DNA of 64,000 bases. It comes from Watersipora subatra (lineage: Eukaryota > Bryozoa > Gymnolaemata > Cheilostomatida > Watersiporidae). Shown in pieces: positions 10,301-20,300 of the stretch (positions within the stretch are counted from its first letter, which is position 1; every line of letters begins with the position of its first letter). The notes beneath the pieces were generated by a model. The model saw only the letters and a list, made by a program, of their open reading frames with translations, made no database searches and was not told the origin of the DNA. Location: the NCBI RefSeq assembly GCF_963576615.1, contig NC_088714.1:4092001-4156000 (forward strand). The letters are read 5' to 3'. Position numbers and translations under genes: made by a program.

Positions 10301-13300
10301 ATGTTGACTGTGGAACTTGCATACTAAGGTTGGTCACCTTGCCCATCGTACCATCACTATTTGAGCTCGGAGGTATGATGGTGTGTATGTTAAAAGTACT
10401 GCTCACAGAGGTGGTAGAAGGTGGTGCACGTAGATCTTTAGGAGTTGACGAGATAGGCTGAGCATGTTCAGGCTGGCTCTCTGACAACTCTCCCCCATTC
10501 ATAAACATTTCATGTACCTAAACAAAAATCAGATCAGATTACTCCTGAGCTAACTTCACAATCAAATATGATGCTGTTAAATTTCGATAGCCTGGTATGG
10601 CCACCAATGAGGAAGTGAAAAGCTTTTTGACGCCTAAAAATATTTGAATGAAAGGGCAGCATTTGTTTCCTCTTAACCCAATGACAAAACTACTGCATAC
10701 ATCTGAACAAGGGTGATCGATAGTCTTGTCTGCTCTTCAGTCATGCGATGAGCCAGATAGTAGAAACGTGAACCATTGTTATTCTACTACTCGCAAGTTA
10801 ATGCAGCCAATATTAAAGAAGGAAGGTTCTAAAACACCTGAATACATAAAGAAGGAAAGGAGAAGTAAAACCATTACTTGTTGTAAACCATTCAAGGTCA
10901 TAAGCTATCAGATGTAAAGAAGGAATGTAGAACAGCAGCGAAACGTCCATGTCTGCCCCCATAGGTGAGGCTCAATGTGGTCGGTTGAATACCTCACAAA
11001 ACCTTTTATAGAGAAACGCTCCTAAAGCAACGAACTCTCCAAAACTTTACAACAGAGTAACGAATGCAACCAGATAAATGACTAAAATTTCGTCACAAAG
11101 GGTGTAAGTCACTTTATAATGAGTCACAAAGGGTGTAAATCACTTTATAATGAGTCACAAAAAGCGTAAACCACTTTATAGCCAGTCCTAAAGGGTGTAG
11201 GTCCCTTCATAGTGAATCACAAAGAGTGTAAGTAGCTTTATAACAAATCACAAAAGATATAAATTATTTTATAACAAGCCTCCAAAGGGTGTAGATACCT
11301 TTATAACAAGCCCGAAAGAGTGTAAGTCTCTTTATAATGCGTCTTAAAGAGTGTAGGTATCTTTATGAGTCTCAAAGTGTGCAGGTACCTTCATAACAAG
11401 TCCCTAAGTGTGTAGGTACTTTCATAACAAATCCTAAAGTGTGTACGTACCTTTATAATGAGTTACAACGGGTGTAAGTACCTTTATCACGAGTCCCAAA
11501 GGGTGTAACTTTATAATGCTTCTTTTATAGTAGCGAATAAACTCAGAATTTAAAAATGTTTTCGGTTTTGCTTCTAACATGCTACATTCCTAATGTATTT
11601 TTACAATTGTTTCTTGTTTGTGAAATGGAATTCCTTCTTCAATATGAATGCAACAAGGAATTTACTCAAATGTTTTGCTTTGGATAAACTAATTCAACTC
11701 AGCACGCATCTGTCACCCGCATGAAATTTAATTAAAAAACCAAAATGACAAAAGGTTTCATACACTTTTACCATAACACAGGAACCAGATAGATACTATT
11801 AAATGGTAACCTTGCTCTATTACCTATTACATTATGCCCAGCTCCCGAGTTATAGGTGGCATGAGTATAACAAAAGTTGCAAGTTGAGTGTTTAACTTTA
11901 ATTAGCAATCACAATAATTGAACTACTAACAGTCATTTGGGGGGTGAATACATTATAAATACAGAAGTTGTTAAACAAGAGTTGATTTTAAATAAGATTA
12001 AAAGGTGCCATGACCATCTGGTGCACACAGATTTCATTTACACATCATAAGCCCAATTGATTTAACTAGCTATCCTATGTATGTATTTAGGACTTAGGAA
12101 GTTGCCAGACTATAAAAAAAGCTGGTTTTATCTACATTGAAACTAATTAATGCTCCAAATCAAAGATTCTGTATATGAAGCATACACCAGAGTAAGTGGT
12201 AGAGTTACTACTTACTCTAATAGTAAATAGTAGAGTGTTGATGGATACAGCTGGAAGGACCTGAAGAAGGATAAACGCTGACAACAGGTTCAACCTTAAT
12301 CTTCTTCAGGCCTTTCCAGCTGTATCCATCAACACCCGGTGATCCCTTTCCGTTCTAAGAAAAGACACTCTCAACCTCATCCTTAGAGATGGGTTTTAGT
12401 AGCTCATGAGTAATAAATCTTACTCGATACTGGCTGCCTATTGTTGGGCACCGAGTCTTTCTGAAAGATGTCTTACCAGAAGCGCTCAGCGCTGGAAGGG
12501 ATGGAAGCCTCCTCTTGTGCATACGTGCCACGAAATATGCGGTCGGACATGATCTTATAGTCCGCCGGGAGGCCACGCTGCACCGACTTATAGAGCTCCT
12601 TGCGCGCTTTCTTACCACCAAGGGCAGGACGGGGCCTGATGACTACAGACCCCTTTAAACAAGCCGTCTTTGAAGAGAAGAGCAACTCGTGTACGCCTAG
12701 TTCGGAGTTGTCGGCCTTGTGTATATTCACACAAGGCCTTGTTCGGAGTTGTCAGCCTTGTGTAATATTTACACATATGTGTATATTCACACTGCACATG
12801 ATGTCTCTGTAGCTTTAGCACAACATTGTAATCAGTACCGCTGTAGTGTTACATTAAAGATTGCTGTATCAAATGAAAACGAATCATTTTTGGAGAAAAA
12901 AATTATTAACACATTAGAAAAGATGTCTGACTTCTAGTTGTTATTGGAGCATTAATGATTGTTTTGCCAGTGTATGATGCCAGTGTGGGCTGCCAGAGCA
13001 TGCATCTAGAGCATGCTTCCAGAGCTTGCTGTCAGAGTATTCAGTCACTGTGCGCTGTCGGAGCATGCTGCCAGTGTGTGCTGCCATGTTGTTAGCAGCT
13101 TGACTTGAAACCAATTGGACTATTATACTACGTTGAGCTGCTTCCTCATTGGAATAATATCAACCCTTTTAACCAATAAGATGTACACACCATCAGGGTG
13201 TCATGGCTGACATGAAACCTTTAACTTTAGTCTTCTGCTGAGAGTAGCCAACTTCCGAATGACCTCTACAATCTGTAATCGTCTGGCCGTAAGAAGGCTT

Positions 13301-15863
13301 CTTTTAAAACAATCTATCGCATCTCACACCACCGCAACGTTTTACTGCACAGGAGTATTGTCAAGGTCTCACAGGCGATACGGGTACCAGGCTATAACGG
13401 TGTCTTGTGACATAGTGCACTGTCATCAAAATGGACATATGAGATAGCGTCAAACATCCAAAGTGAAACTTGTCTGAGTCCAACCTAATGCCATCAGTCA
13501 GAACAGTGCTCCGGGCAATGTTCAGCGAACAATCAACAAGCAAGCCGACAGAATCAACGCCTCACCTCATTGTTGTCTGTCCCATCATCTTCATCAATAG
13601 CAGCGGCGCAACACAATTCTGTCTCTTCAAATCCATTTGGATTCATTCTGCGATCTTTCTCAAGCTCTTCCTGGGTCATGGCACCTGACTCAGGCGAGTT
13701 TAGACATGTCTGTATGAGTGCCTGTGGGGAAAACCCAAATAGCTTGGATAAAATAGAAATGTAGCTAAAGATAGACTCAAGTACAAAAGGGAAAGTTTTG
13801 ATCAGTTTATCAGACAACTTTTATCAAATATAGGTCGACATTAATATAGCTAAATAACATGGTATATAATTATACAATATATAATATAGGTAGACATTGA
13901 TATAGCTAAATAACATGGTATATAATTATACAATATATATTATGAAATTACTTCCAATACTTGTCTAAATAAATGCTCTAAAGATCAGTTAGTATAAACA
14001 TTCCATAGACAGGATGCTTATGCCGCTATAAGGGGAGCAAGAGGGCCAAATAGTCTGATAAAGTGCAGCAGAACAGGTGAGTTGACTCACTCTATAAGGC
14101 TGTAAATAACAAGAATTGAAACAAAAGATTTTATACTCTACCCTACATGTATATTCAAATAATATATAATCTACTGCAGCGATTTTTAATCAGTGTGCCA
14201 TGAGAGATCGGCATACGCGCTGCGGTAAATTATCAACAAACGGTCCTTTTTTTAACTTGGTCTATGTTATTAATGGTCATTGCGCATCACTTGGATTTTT
14301 CTGTTATTAAGCATAGAAAACAAGTATTTATCCAAATATTCAGAAGCTCAGCAAGGTAGCTTATTAGTGCAGTTGGTGATGAGTTCAAGCACTATTGAGC
14401 GATTCTTTTTTCAGATTGGCACAATCGTTTTTCGTTTTGGTCAAGAGATTCATGTCTTTTTATCCTTCCTACGAAGATATCCATGCTGTGTTCATCGAAA
14501 CAGGCAAAAGTTTCACACTAAGTGAGTGTATAAATACATTGAAAAATTTATCAACAGTATGTATTACTGCATTAAAGTGTCATTCTGTTTTTCTTTTATT
14601 TGTTGGCACGTCTCAGGATTTTGTAATTTAAAACATGCCCTGCGGCTCAAAATAGGTTAAAAATTGCTGATCTACTGAACAATGATGAGAGTGATGTGTA
14701 AAAACAAAATCACAGGATTAGAACAACTTGTCTACTATTATACACATCCAACCTGCCAGGACCTGTCTACTATACACATCCAACCTGCCAGGACTTGTCT
14801 ACTATTATACACATCCAACCTGCCAGGACTTGTCTATTATTATACACATCCAACCTGCCAGAACTTGTCTACTATACACATCCAACCTGCCAGGACTGAT
14901 GATACGAAGTATGAAGGATTGAGACCACTGCAATGTAAAAACTGGAGCTCTCAAATTGGGCGTTGAAAAAAAAACCACACGGTTCCATTTACATGTTATG
15001 TTAACACTTTTTGTTAATTCTCATCTTGGGTTTGAATGAATATACATGTAGATGAAAGTACCAGAAGCTTGAACTTATTTCTTTAAACATTAATAATTTA
15101 AAAAAGATTATCTAGCCAAAGGCACTACTCATCTTAAGAGGTCTTAAAGCAGTCATAAATATTAGTCTCATACCTTGCCACTTTCGCTAGTTATCATTGG
15201 CTGGAGTTTCTTGGTAGCGAAAGTATAGACATGTCCTGTCTCACTAGCAACCAGCAACATCACCTGTGTGCCTGTCAGCGTCGACAGCTCGTACGCCTGC
15301 CATATTTGATACACAACATGAACATAGTGTGAGATATATCAATTCGTTATGATAACACAAAAAAAAACAATTTTTTACAGCGATTCATGTTACATGAAGC
15401 TAGATACTAGTGAACATTTATCTTAACTTTGTAGAATAATTGTTTGCTCTTATCCGTTTATTCCACAAAAGTAGCTCAGCGACATATATATAACACGATT
15501 ACATAATAAATCTTGCATATAAAACTGACTGATCGACTTTACCTTTTTCATGATGCCGGTCTTTCGTTTGCTGAAAGTTGTATATCTGCGTAATTTGTCA
15601 CTAATGAACTGCATCCTCACTTTCACCCTTCCCCTTGTCTTTTTCCCATACTTGGGCTTAGATGGACAGTCATCGTCACTATCCGAGTCCTCTTTTTGAT
15701 ATTGAGAATTGGTGACATAACTCCCAGCTGTCAGGTGCGCTCCAATTGATTGTGGATGTGAAGATGCAGGCCTGTGAGCAGCGTGTTGTCCTAGCTGAGG
15801 ATCTGAAGATGATAATTCAGTGAATACATGACTTTCATTAGCAGGAAAAATGCACGTATTCAT
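7310..15863 (-). CDS. SRF: Serum response factor, complete gene model (8 exons, 475 aa)
   Basis: SRF is a nuclear MADS-box transcription factor that binds CC(A/T)6GG (CArG) sites as a dimer. It works with actin-regulated MRTF or ERK-regulated ETS cofactors in cytoskeletal, muscle and immediate-early genes. Exons on the minus strand: 15863-15543, 15296-15174, 13721-13566, 10517-10289, 9648-9455, 8220-8103, 7693-7458, 7360-7310. All junctions have GT-AG sites and compatible phases; the sum is 1428 nt, 475 residues plus stop (human SRF is about 508). The MADS box begins at residue 73 (GKKTRGRVKVRMQFISDKL), is followed by AYELSTLTGTQVMLLVAS, and the SRF-specific extension continues to ALIQTCLNSP. 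The C-terminal half is a Gln/Ser/Thr/Pro-rich activation region. Introns hold repeats and an hAT MITE. The identity of the DNA-binding part is certain; the last small exon is the least sure. Confidence 0.93.
7458..7693 (-). CDS. SRF: SRF exon 7: C-terminal activation domain
   Basis: Acceptor ttgcag, donor GTAAGT. It encodes VGGRGQASNALLYHPPENP, LVYAAAPTIPNQLTDGVAVV and PPHYITIPISQLANNPV. Order and character follow vertebrate SRF (GGHMMYPSPHAVMYAPT, then LTVLNAF, then VQIPVSAVQL). G from exon 6 plus TT gives Val. Confidence 0.82.
8103..8220 (-). CDS. SRF: SRF exon 6
   Basis: Acceptor tttgcag, donor GTTAGT. It encodes QLQSLQGTPSQVVHQLGAQ, then STTEIVGTPQVAVAKPALLT. Ends in phase 1 (G). This exon has no long open frame of its own; it was found by searching for splice sites that keep the phase between exons 5 and 7. 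Confidence 0.78.
9455..9648 (-). CDS. SRF: SRF exon 5: Gln-rich segment
   Basis: Acceptor tcgcag, donor GTTTGA. It encodes NMSLAQPQSHNLFSSEGSD, then QLPTLDFQSNRQLQRQQEEQ and QQEIARLTQLNEEHRQ, a charged Gln-rich probable coiled coil not typical of vertebrate SRF. Phase 1 in, phase 0 out. Confidence 0.82.
9966..10034. repeat. Short tandem repeat, 28-bp unit, about 2.5 copies
   Basis: Unit built on GTGATACAAATGATACGCTG, in SRF intron 4, inside a stretch rich in ATATGCATA-like words. Confidence 0.6.
10289..10517 (-). CDS. SRF: SRF exon 4: transactivation region
   Basis: Acceptor gtttag, donor GTGAGC. It encodes VHEMFMNGGELSESQPEHAQ, then a Ser/Thr/Pro-rich stretch with STFNIHTIIPPSSNSDGT and VTNLSMQVPQSTSIPQ. 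Ends in phase 1 (C), completed by TC in exon 5 to give Leu. The frame agreement supports this donor over the open frame that runs on to 10245. Confidence 0.85.
11090..11530. repeat. Degenerate minisatellite, 31-bp unit, about 14 copies
   Basis: Unit combines GAGTCACAAAGGGTGTAAGT and CACTTTATAAT, in SRF intron 3. The first units are nearly identical; later ones accumulate substitutions and small deletions. Confidence 0.85.
12237..12333. repeat. Inverted repeat (33-bp arms)
   Basis: Left arm 12237-12269 and right arm 12301-12333 are reverse complements at 31 of 33 positions, separated by 31 bp. The arms contain GATGGATACAGCTGGAA. The hairpin lies at the edge of the coding-like remnant at 12355-12730 and may be one end of a mobile element. 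Confidence 0.8.
12355..12730 (-). pseudogene. Coding-like remnant of unknown origin in SRF intron 3
   Basis: Minus-strand frames with protein-like composition, for example KGSVVIRPRPALGGKKARKE and RGLPADYKIMSDRIFRGTYA. GC content is clearly higher than in the surrounding intron. I do not recognise the family. It has no start or splice context and sits beside a strong inverted repeat, so I read it as a transposon-derived or processed fragment. Confidence 0.35.
12960..13095. repeat. Degenerate short tandem repeat (GCTGCCAGAGCATGC-like)
   Basis: Six to eight imperfect units of about 16 bp containing CTGCCAG(A/T)G and CATGC, in SRF intron 3. Confidence 0.55.
13566..13721 (-). CDS. SRF: SRF exon 3: SAM extension and acidic linker
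   Basis: 52 codons starting ALIQTCLNSPESGAMTQEEL, containing the conserved GFEET motif and ending in an acidic run IDEDDGTDNNE. Acceptor ccacag, donor GTGAGG, phase 0 at both ends. Confidence 0.95.
13829..13942. repeat. 56-bp tandem duplication
   Basis: Two nearly identical copies of a block containing AGCTAAATAACATGGTATAT, next to exon 3 in SRF intron 2. Confidence 0.85.
14177..14669. mobile_element. hAT-type MITE in SRF intron 2
   Basis: A 493-bp element with terminal inverted repeats CAGCGATTTTTAATC / GGTTAAAAATTGCTG. It is flanked by the perfect 8-bp direct repeat ATCTACTG (14169-14176 and 14670-14677). CAG termini and 8-bp duplications are the hAT signature. No clear transposase domain inside, so it is non-autonomous. 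Confidence 0.82.
14727..14900. repeat. Minisatellite, 30-35-bp unit, about 5.5 copies
   Basis: Units carry ACACATCCAACCTGCCAGGA followed by CTTGTCTACTAT, alternating in length by a TTAT insertion. Located in SRF intron 2 about 60 bp from the hAT element. Confidence 0.88.
15174..15296 (-). CDS. SRF: SRF exon 2: second half of MADS box
   Basis: 41 codons: AYELSTLTGTQVMLLVASET, then GHVYTFATKKLQPMITSESGK. Acceptor gcag, donor GTATGA. Nearly residue-for-residue identical to vertebrate SRF. Confidence 0.96.
15543..15863 (-). CDS. SRF: SRF exon 1: N-terminus and first half of MADS box
   Basis: 107 codons from ATG at 15863. It has a Ser/His-rich N-terminus, an acidic patch (KEDSDSDDDCPSKP), then GKKTRGRVKVRMQFISDKL and RRYTTFSKRKTGIMKK. 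The donor GTAAAG splits the MADS box in phase 0. Upstream of the ATG the reading frame closes, so this ATG is the likely start. Confidence 0.93.
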
Positions 15864-15929
15864 ATTTAGGTATTTTCCTTATAACTAAACCACCCTTATT
15901 AAGCGAAGCTCCTCAAATGGCATACTTCT

Positions 15930-15939
15930 CCATATATTG
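15930..15939. promoter_or_regulatory. CArG-like site (one mismatch) near SRF start codon
   Basis: CCATATATTG lies 67 bp upstream of the SRF ATG on the sense side and differs from CC(A/T)6GG at one position. Weak alone; noted because a perfect CArG box lies 270 bp further upstream. Confidence 0.3.
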
Positions 15940-16189
15940 CATTTGCAACGCGCGTATGATTGGATGGCACTGTTAGTTTCGTTTTATTGGTGTATCGGAT
16001 TACGTTACACTGACCGCCGATATGGCGCAAAAGTAAATAGTTCTAACTGTTATAAACTCTTTAGTCATAAAAACAGCGACATAATAAACGTGAACACGTT
16101 TTACTACAAAATCATTCATCAAAAACTTAAATAGAACGACGAGACTTGAATACAGTGATAATTAACGCGTAAATGTTTTACGACAGTCA

Positions 16190-16198
16190 AAGATGGCG
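16190..16198. promoter_or_regulatory. YY1-type motif beside the CArG box
   Basis: AAGATGGCG matches the YY1 consensus core and is four bases from the CArG box at 16203. YY1 and SRF are known to share and compete for promoter elements. Confidence 0.4.
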
Positions 16199-16202
16199 AT
16201 GA

Positions 16203-16212
16203 CCATATAAGG
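16203..16212. promoter_or_regulatory. Perfect CArG box upstream of SRF
   Basis: CCATATAAGG fits CC(A/T)6GG exactly and lies 340 bp upstream of the SRF start codon. SRF is known to autoregulate through promoter CArG boxes. A GGAT core overlaps its downstream edge, an ETS-like half-site. By base composition one would expect only about 0.05 such boxes in 700 bp. Confidence 0.55.
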
Positions 16213-16870
16213 ATACAAATGCCTAATAAAGAAATCCAATACCTTTCGCTGTTGGAACATAGAAATAGCACGTGCTTTAAGTTGTGTCTATATAATAACA
16301 AAATTGCTACAAAATAGATTTTGTGAACATGTACAACAACATCGAATACTAACCCGAAATTGAGCCACTTCTATCGGTGAAATCTATTACATTCGACATA
16401 TCCATACCTGACTGATGCGGAAATAAAAGAAACAAGGCTGGGCCATGAAAACGGACAATAAACTTTCAATTCGATAACCTCCGACGATAGTCTATATTAT
16501 TGCAGTCGCCTTGCCAGTCTGCGAAAGCGTGAGAGGTTTCGAATTGACTGCATTTCGGAGTGAGTCCATCTAAAATTCTAAATGTTTTAAATCGATATCA
16601 TAAAAGTGGAAAAGGCTGTTCGTAGTTCACATACTGCTATTATAGTTACTGCGTATCAATGTATTTTAAATATTTCTAAACAAAAATATTATACAACCCA
16701 TAGACTTATTTTACGACTATTCCTAATAATAATTATCGCTATTCGTAACCACAAGCATTTGAGCTAGGCCTTACATCTTACATCTTCTTCATAGAACGTA
16801 CTAGAGCCGGTTGCGGCAAGCAGCACGCCTCATATGTTGAGCAGTTGTTAACACTAGATAATATTGTAAT
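16213..16870. other. Region upstream of SRF
   Basis: About 650 bp that should contain the SRF promoter and perhaps an untranslated exon. A CACGTG E-box lies at 16269. I see no coding exon. Confidence 0.4.
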
Positions 16871-16896
16871 TTATTGCCATATTAGCAATTAATTGT

Positions 16897-17990
16897 TTAT
16901 TGTTGATGTGATGTACAGCTTTTAAATTCACGAACAGTCTTTGGTAAAAAGCTGTTGTGATAAACAGACGTTCTTGCATATATAGTAGGAGGATCGCCTC
17001 TTCCAGCAGCTCGTGTGACAGTCGTACTAACTCAGTCCTGCATTAATTCATCATAGGTGGTAATTAATGAGTTGTGATTCTGGTCAGAGGAGAGGAGTCG
17101 CATTAGCAGATTTTGTCTACTGACCTTCCGTCTTTCACATAGTGTTTGCATATTTAAAGTATCTAAAGCTTTGGTGATGCTATCTTTTCTTTTCAGTTTA
17201 CATATAAAACATAGTGCGTTGTTTTGCACCATTTCAAGTTCACGTTGTAGTAGCGTAGTAGAAGGGTCCCACACAGTGGAGGCATACTCAATATGTGGCC
17301 TGCAAAGACTAGTATATGCTAAGAGTTTGGCTTTTTCAGGAGCTTCATATAGCACACGCTTAATCATGCCTAACTGCTGTCTCGCCCTTCTGGCTTTGGA
17401 GTCTATATGTTTGTCAAACTTCAGGTTAGATTGTAGGATAACACCTAGGTATTTGGTTTCTTCAACTATTTCTAATTGTTCAGTGTCTAGGAAGTATTCA
17501 GCTGAGGGAGAGTTATTTTTGTCATTAAAAACCATGACAGAACACTTAGATACATTAAATAGCATTTTCCATTTGTTAGCCCATGATTCCAGGGCATTAA
17601 TGTTTACCTGAAATCATTGTTTATCAGCATGGTAGTTTACGGGTTGGTATATTAAGGTGTCATCTGCAAATAAACTAATATTACAGTCAACTTGCTGGGG
17701 CAAGTCATTAATATAAACTAAAAACAGTGTGGAACCTAGCACTGATCCCTGTGGAACTCCAGATGTCACAGCTAGTTCATCGGATTTATGTCCATCAACC
17801 ACCACCCTTTGTTTTCTGGCCATTAGGAAGTCATGTATCCACATAAGAATTTTATCATCTATGTCAGATATACTGGATAACTTGTTCATCAAGAGTTGGT
17901 GAGGTACTTTGTCGAAGGCCTTTGCAAAATCTAATACTACGGCATGAGTGGTGTCTCCCTGGTCGGTGCTGCGTGCAATATCATGATATG
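16897..17990 (-). mobile_element. 5'-truncated non-LTR retrotransposon (LINE), CR1/Jockey-like
   Basis: Reverse transcriptase from the second conserved block to the C-terminus: HAVVLDFAKAFDKVPHQLL, VTSGVPQGSVLG, VYINDLP..SLFADDTLIY, KYLGVILQSNLKFDKHI and YTSLCRPHIEYASTVWDP. The tail motif YHNSFLPKTVREF is followed by a stop at 16897-16899. One frame covers the whole piece, interrupted by only two in-frame stops (TGA at 17616-17614 and 17032-17030). The endonuclease and the 5' part of RT are missing, as expected for incomplete reverse transcription. Relatively young insertion upstream of SRF. Confidence 0.9.
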
Positions 17991-20300
17991 GCCTTGAGAT
18001 AGATATGATAGCTAGGACAACGTAATGATAAGTGTCGCAAGCAATTACGTGTGTACCGGTCTTGTAGCAAGTGTCAGAGCATATTAGAAAAAAAACAAGG
18101 ATAGAGACTGGCCAAACATGGGGAGGGGGTACAATATACGAGGCGTGCTCAGAATCTAAATTCAGTTCGTGTTTTTTAATCTACTCGTTTCTTACGCGCG
18201 CTTCTACTGCGGCTGTCCTAGGCGGCCTGGCAAGATAATTATTAAAAACATTAAAATATCACATGCACTTAATTAATACTATTACAATCAGTTCTTAAAC
18301 AAATATGGCTACTGATGTGGACTGGGGTAAACAAAAATATATATCCTTATTTATTCCATTTGAGTAGGGTAATCATTATGTGTGTAAAATAGAACAAACC
18401 ATTGCATAATCATGTGTTGAGGGTGAACCTGTTTTTTACTAGCTACAAATCATAGTGACTCTTATAAAACTAGCGGCTTAAGATAGTTGATGCATCCACT
18501 TTACCCTCTTGAACTTGTTAAGGCCTGCCACTAGTGTATAAAGATTTTTACATGTTTGCTTATATTCATTTTTGTGCACAAGACAAACTACAACTTTCTC
18601 TGGATCTTTATACAAAGTTCAACTGGCTATCAATTTCTAAATTGCGCCAGCATTTACAGTGCACTAGCACACACCCCCAGGGCTGATACTCTGAAAGAAA
18701 CACCCAACTGGATAGGCCCAGATTTGATATTGTACACCCAATCACCTGGTTGGTCAATTTGAAATACACCCCTTAAACACTGGTAGTTTCCTAAAGGGCG
18801 CCCAGGTTCCACGCCCTGCTAAACATCCAATATGATTCATGCATTAATAAAGCAGAAAAAAGCTACAAACAAAATTCCCAATTTAATTTAAATACGTTTT
18901 TATTTCGGGTTTTTAGTTTGTTTAGTATTGCAAGAACGATCGTTTTTTTCTGCAAACGGCTTATTTTTTGTTGCTAACAGAGACCAATATATTGTAGTTT
19001 ACTATTGGTAAAAAGTTAAACAAAAAAAGGCAATTAGCTAACCATAAATCAATTTATAAAAACCGTTCGTGTGGCGACATAATCGTCGCTCTGCCCACTA
19101 ACGTCAGTATCGCAAAACAACAAAATGTCGCCATGCCTGCAAAAGGGTTGATAAAACTGATTCCAAACATCAACCATCAGATCATCATTTTCATTTACAA
19201 AGGAAAACATAATGAATATCAATGAAATAAATATATCATTCATTCTGAGTATATTGCTAAAGGGTTGCTAAGATGATGCAGTGTCGATTGTCTCTTTTCC
19301 CCTACTTTCCAGTCAGCAAGCAAGCAGCAGCAATCTGCATTAAAATGAAGACTGGAATTTCGGTGCAATTTCTTGGTATTACTTTGGCTGAATAAAACCT
19401 TAATGAGCATGGGCCCTTTTACTGGCTTGGTTGTGGAAACCCCTCCCCCCAAAGTAGCAAATTCACTGACAGTGCCCCATGGTCTGAAAGCCCCCCTAAA
19501 ACGTGATTTTGGGCCGAACCTAATGAGCCTTTTAGGGGGAGTATCAGCCCTGGGCACACATCATCTTCAATTAGGGGACTAAGTTGGCAATCTTCTAGAT
19601 TGCACCAATTTGGCTTGTTCTGAGAAGGCTGGTTGCCACTTTGCATCAAGAAAATAGTTGCGTCTTCTCTGGCCATTTTTATTGACAGGACCCGGAATAA
19701 GTGATATTTTTCCTTTAAAACTGGTAGCAAGTTTGAAATTGTGATCTTTTTGATCACAACCCAGGGTCAGGAATTGGTCAACCTTGCTCAATTTGCTTGC
19801 TAACTAAAATCCACTTCGCTACAAAATAAAAGTGTGTTATTGAACATGCAAATAGAGTTAAGACATGATTGAGTTTTGCACAGCGCTGTTGAAGATTTAT
19901 GAAACTGATTCAATTTTGCTTAGACAAATCGAATGCACAATGAGACGAAACGTTATAAACATTGTTATATGTGGAAACTTTTAGGATTTTTAGCTCGTAC
20001 AGGTGGATTGCTGAGATATAGATTTTATTCAGCTCTGGTTCTCATTTTGCACTTCATTAGGAAATGGCTTTCGGAGGTAGCTCTATTTCATAAAGAGGTA
20101 ACTATAGCCATGTCATCTTCATGTCACCCAGGTTATGGCTAGGTCATCTGGTCTACATCCCCTCTCCTTTCTATTTTTTGGCTGATTGTTTTTATTGGTA
20201 GGTATAGATTGTGATGCAAGTAGAAATATTTTGAGTATTCTGTATTAGTATAGAATTCTTGATGATTGCATCACATATAACATATTTACATTGGTTGGTG
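17991..20300. other. Gene-poor spacer with a possible dispersed repeat
   Basis: No host gene recognised. The word CCAGGGCTGATACTC occurs at about 18678 on plus and about 19545 on minus, each followed by a related G/C-rich stretch, suggesting two diverged copies of one dispersed repeat in opposite orientations. Confidence 0.4.

Noticed and set aside
19240-19791. Several overlapping minus-strand frames of 70-112 codons
   Set aside because: Composition is odd and they coincide with a probable dispersed repeat; no domain seen.
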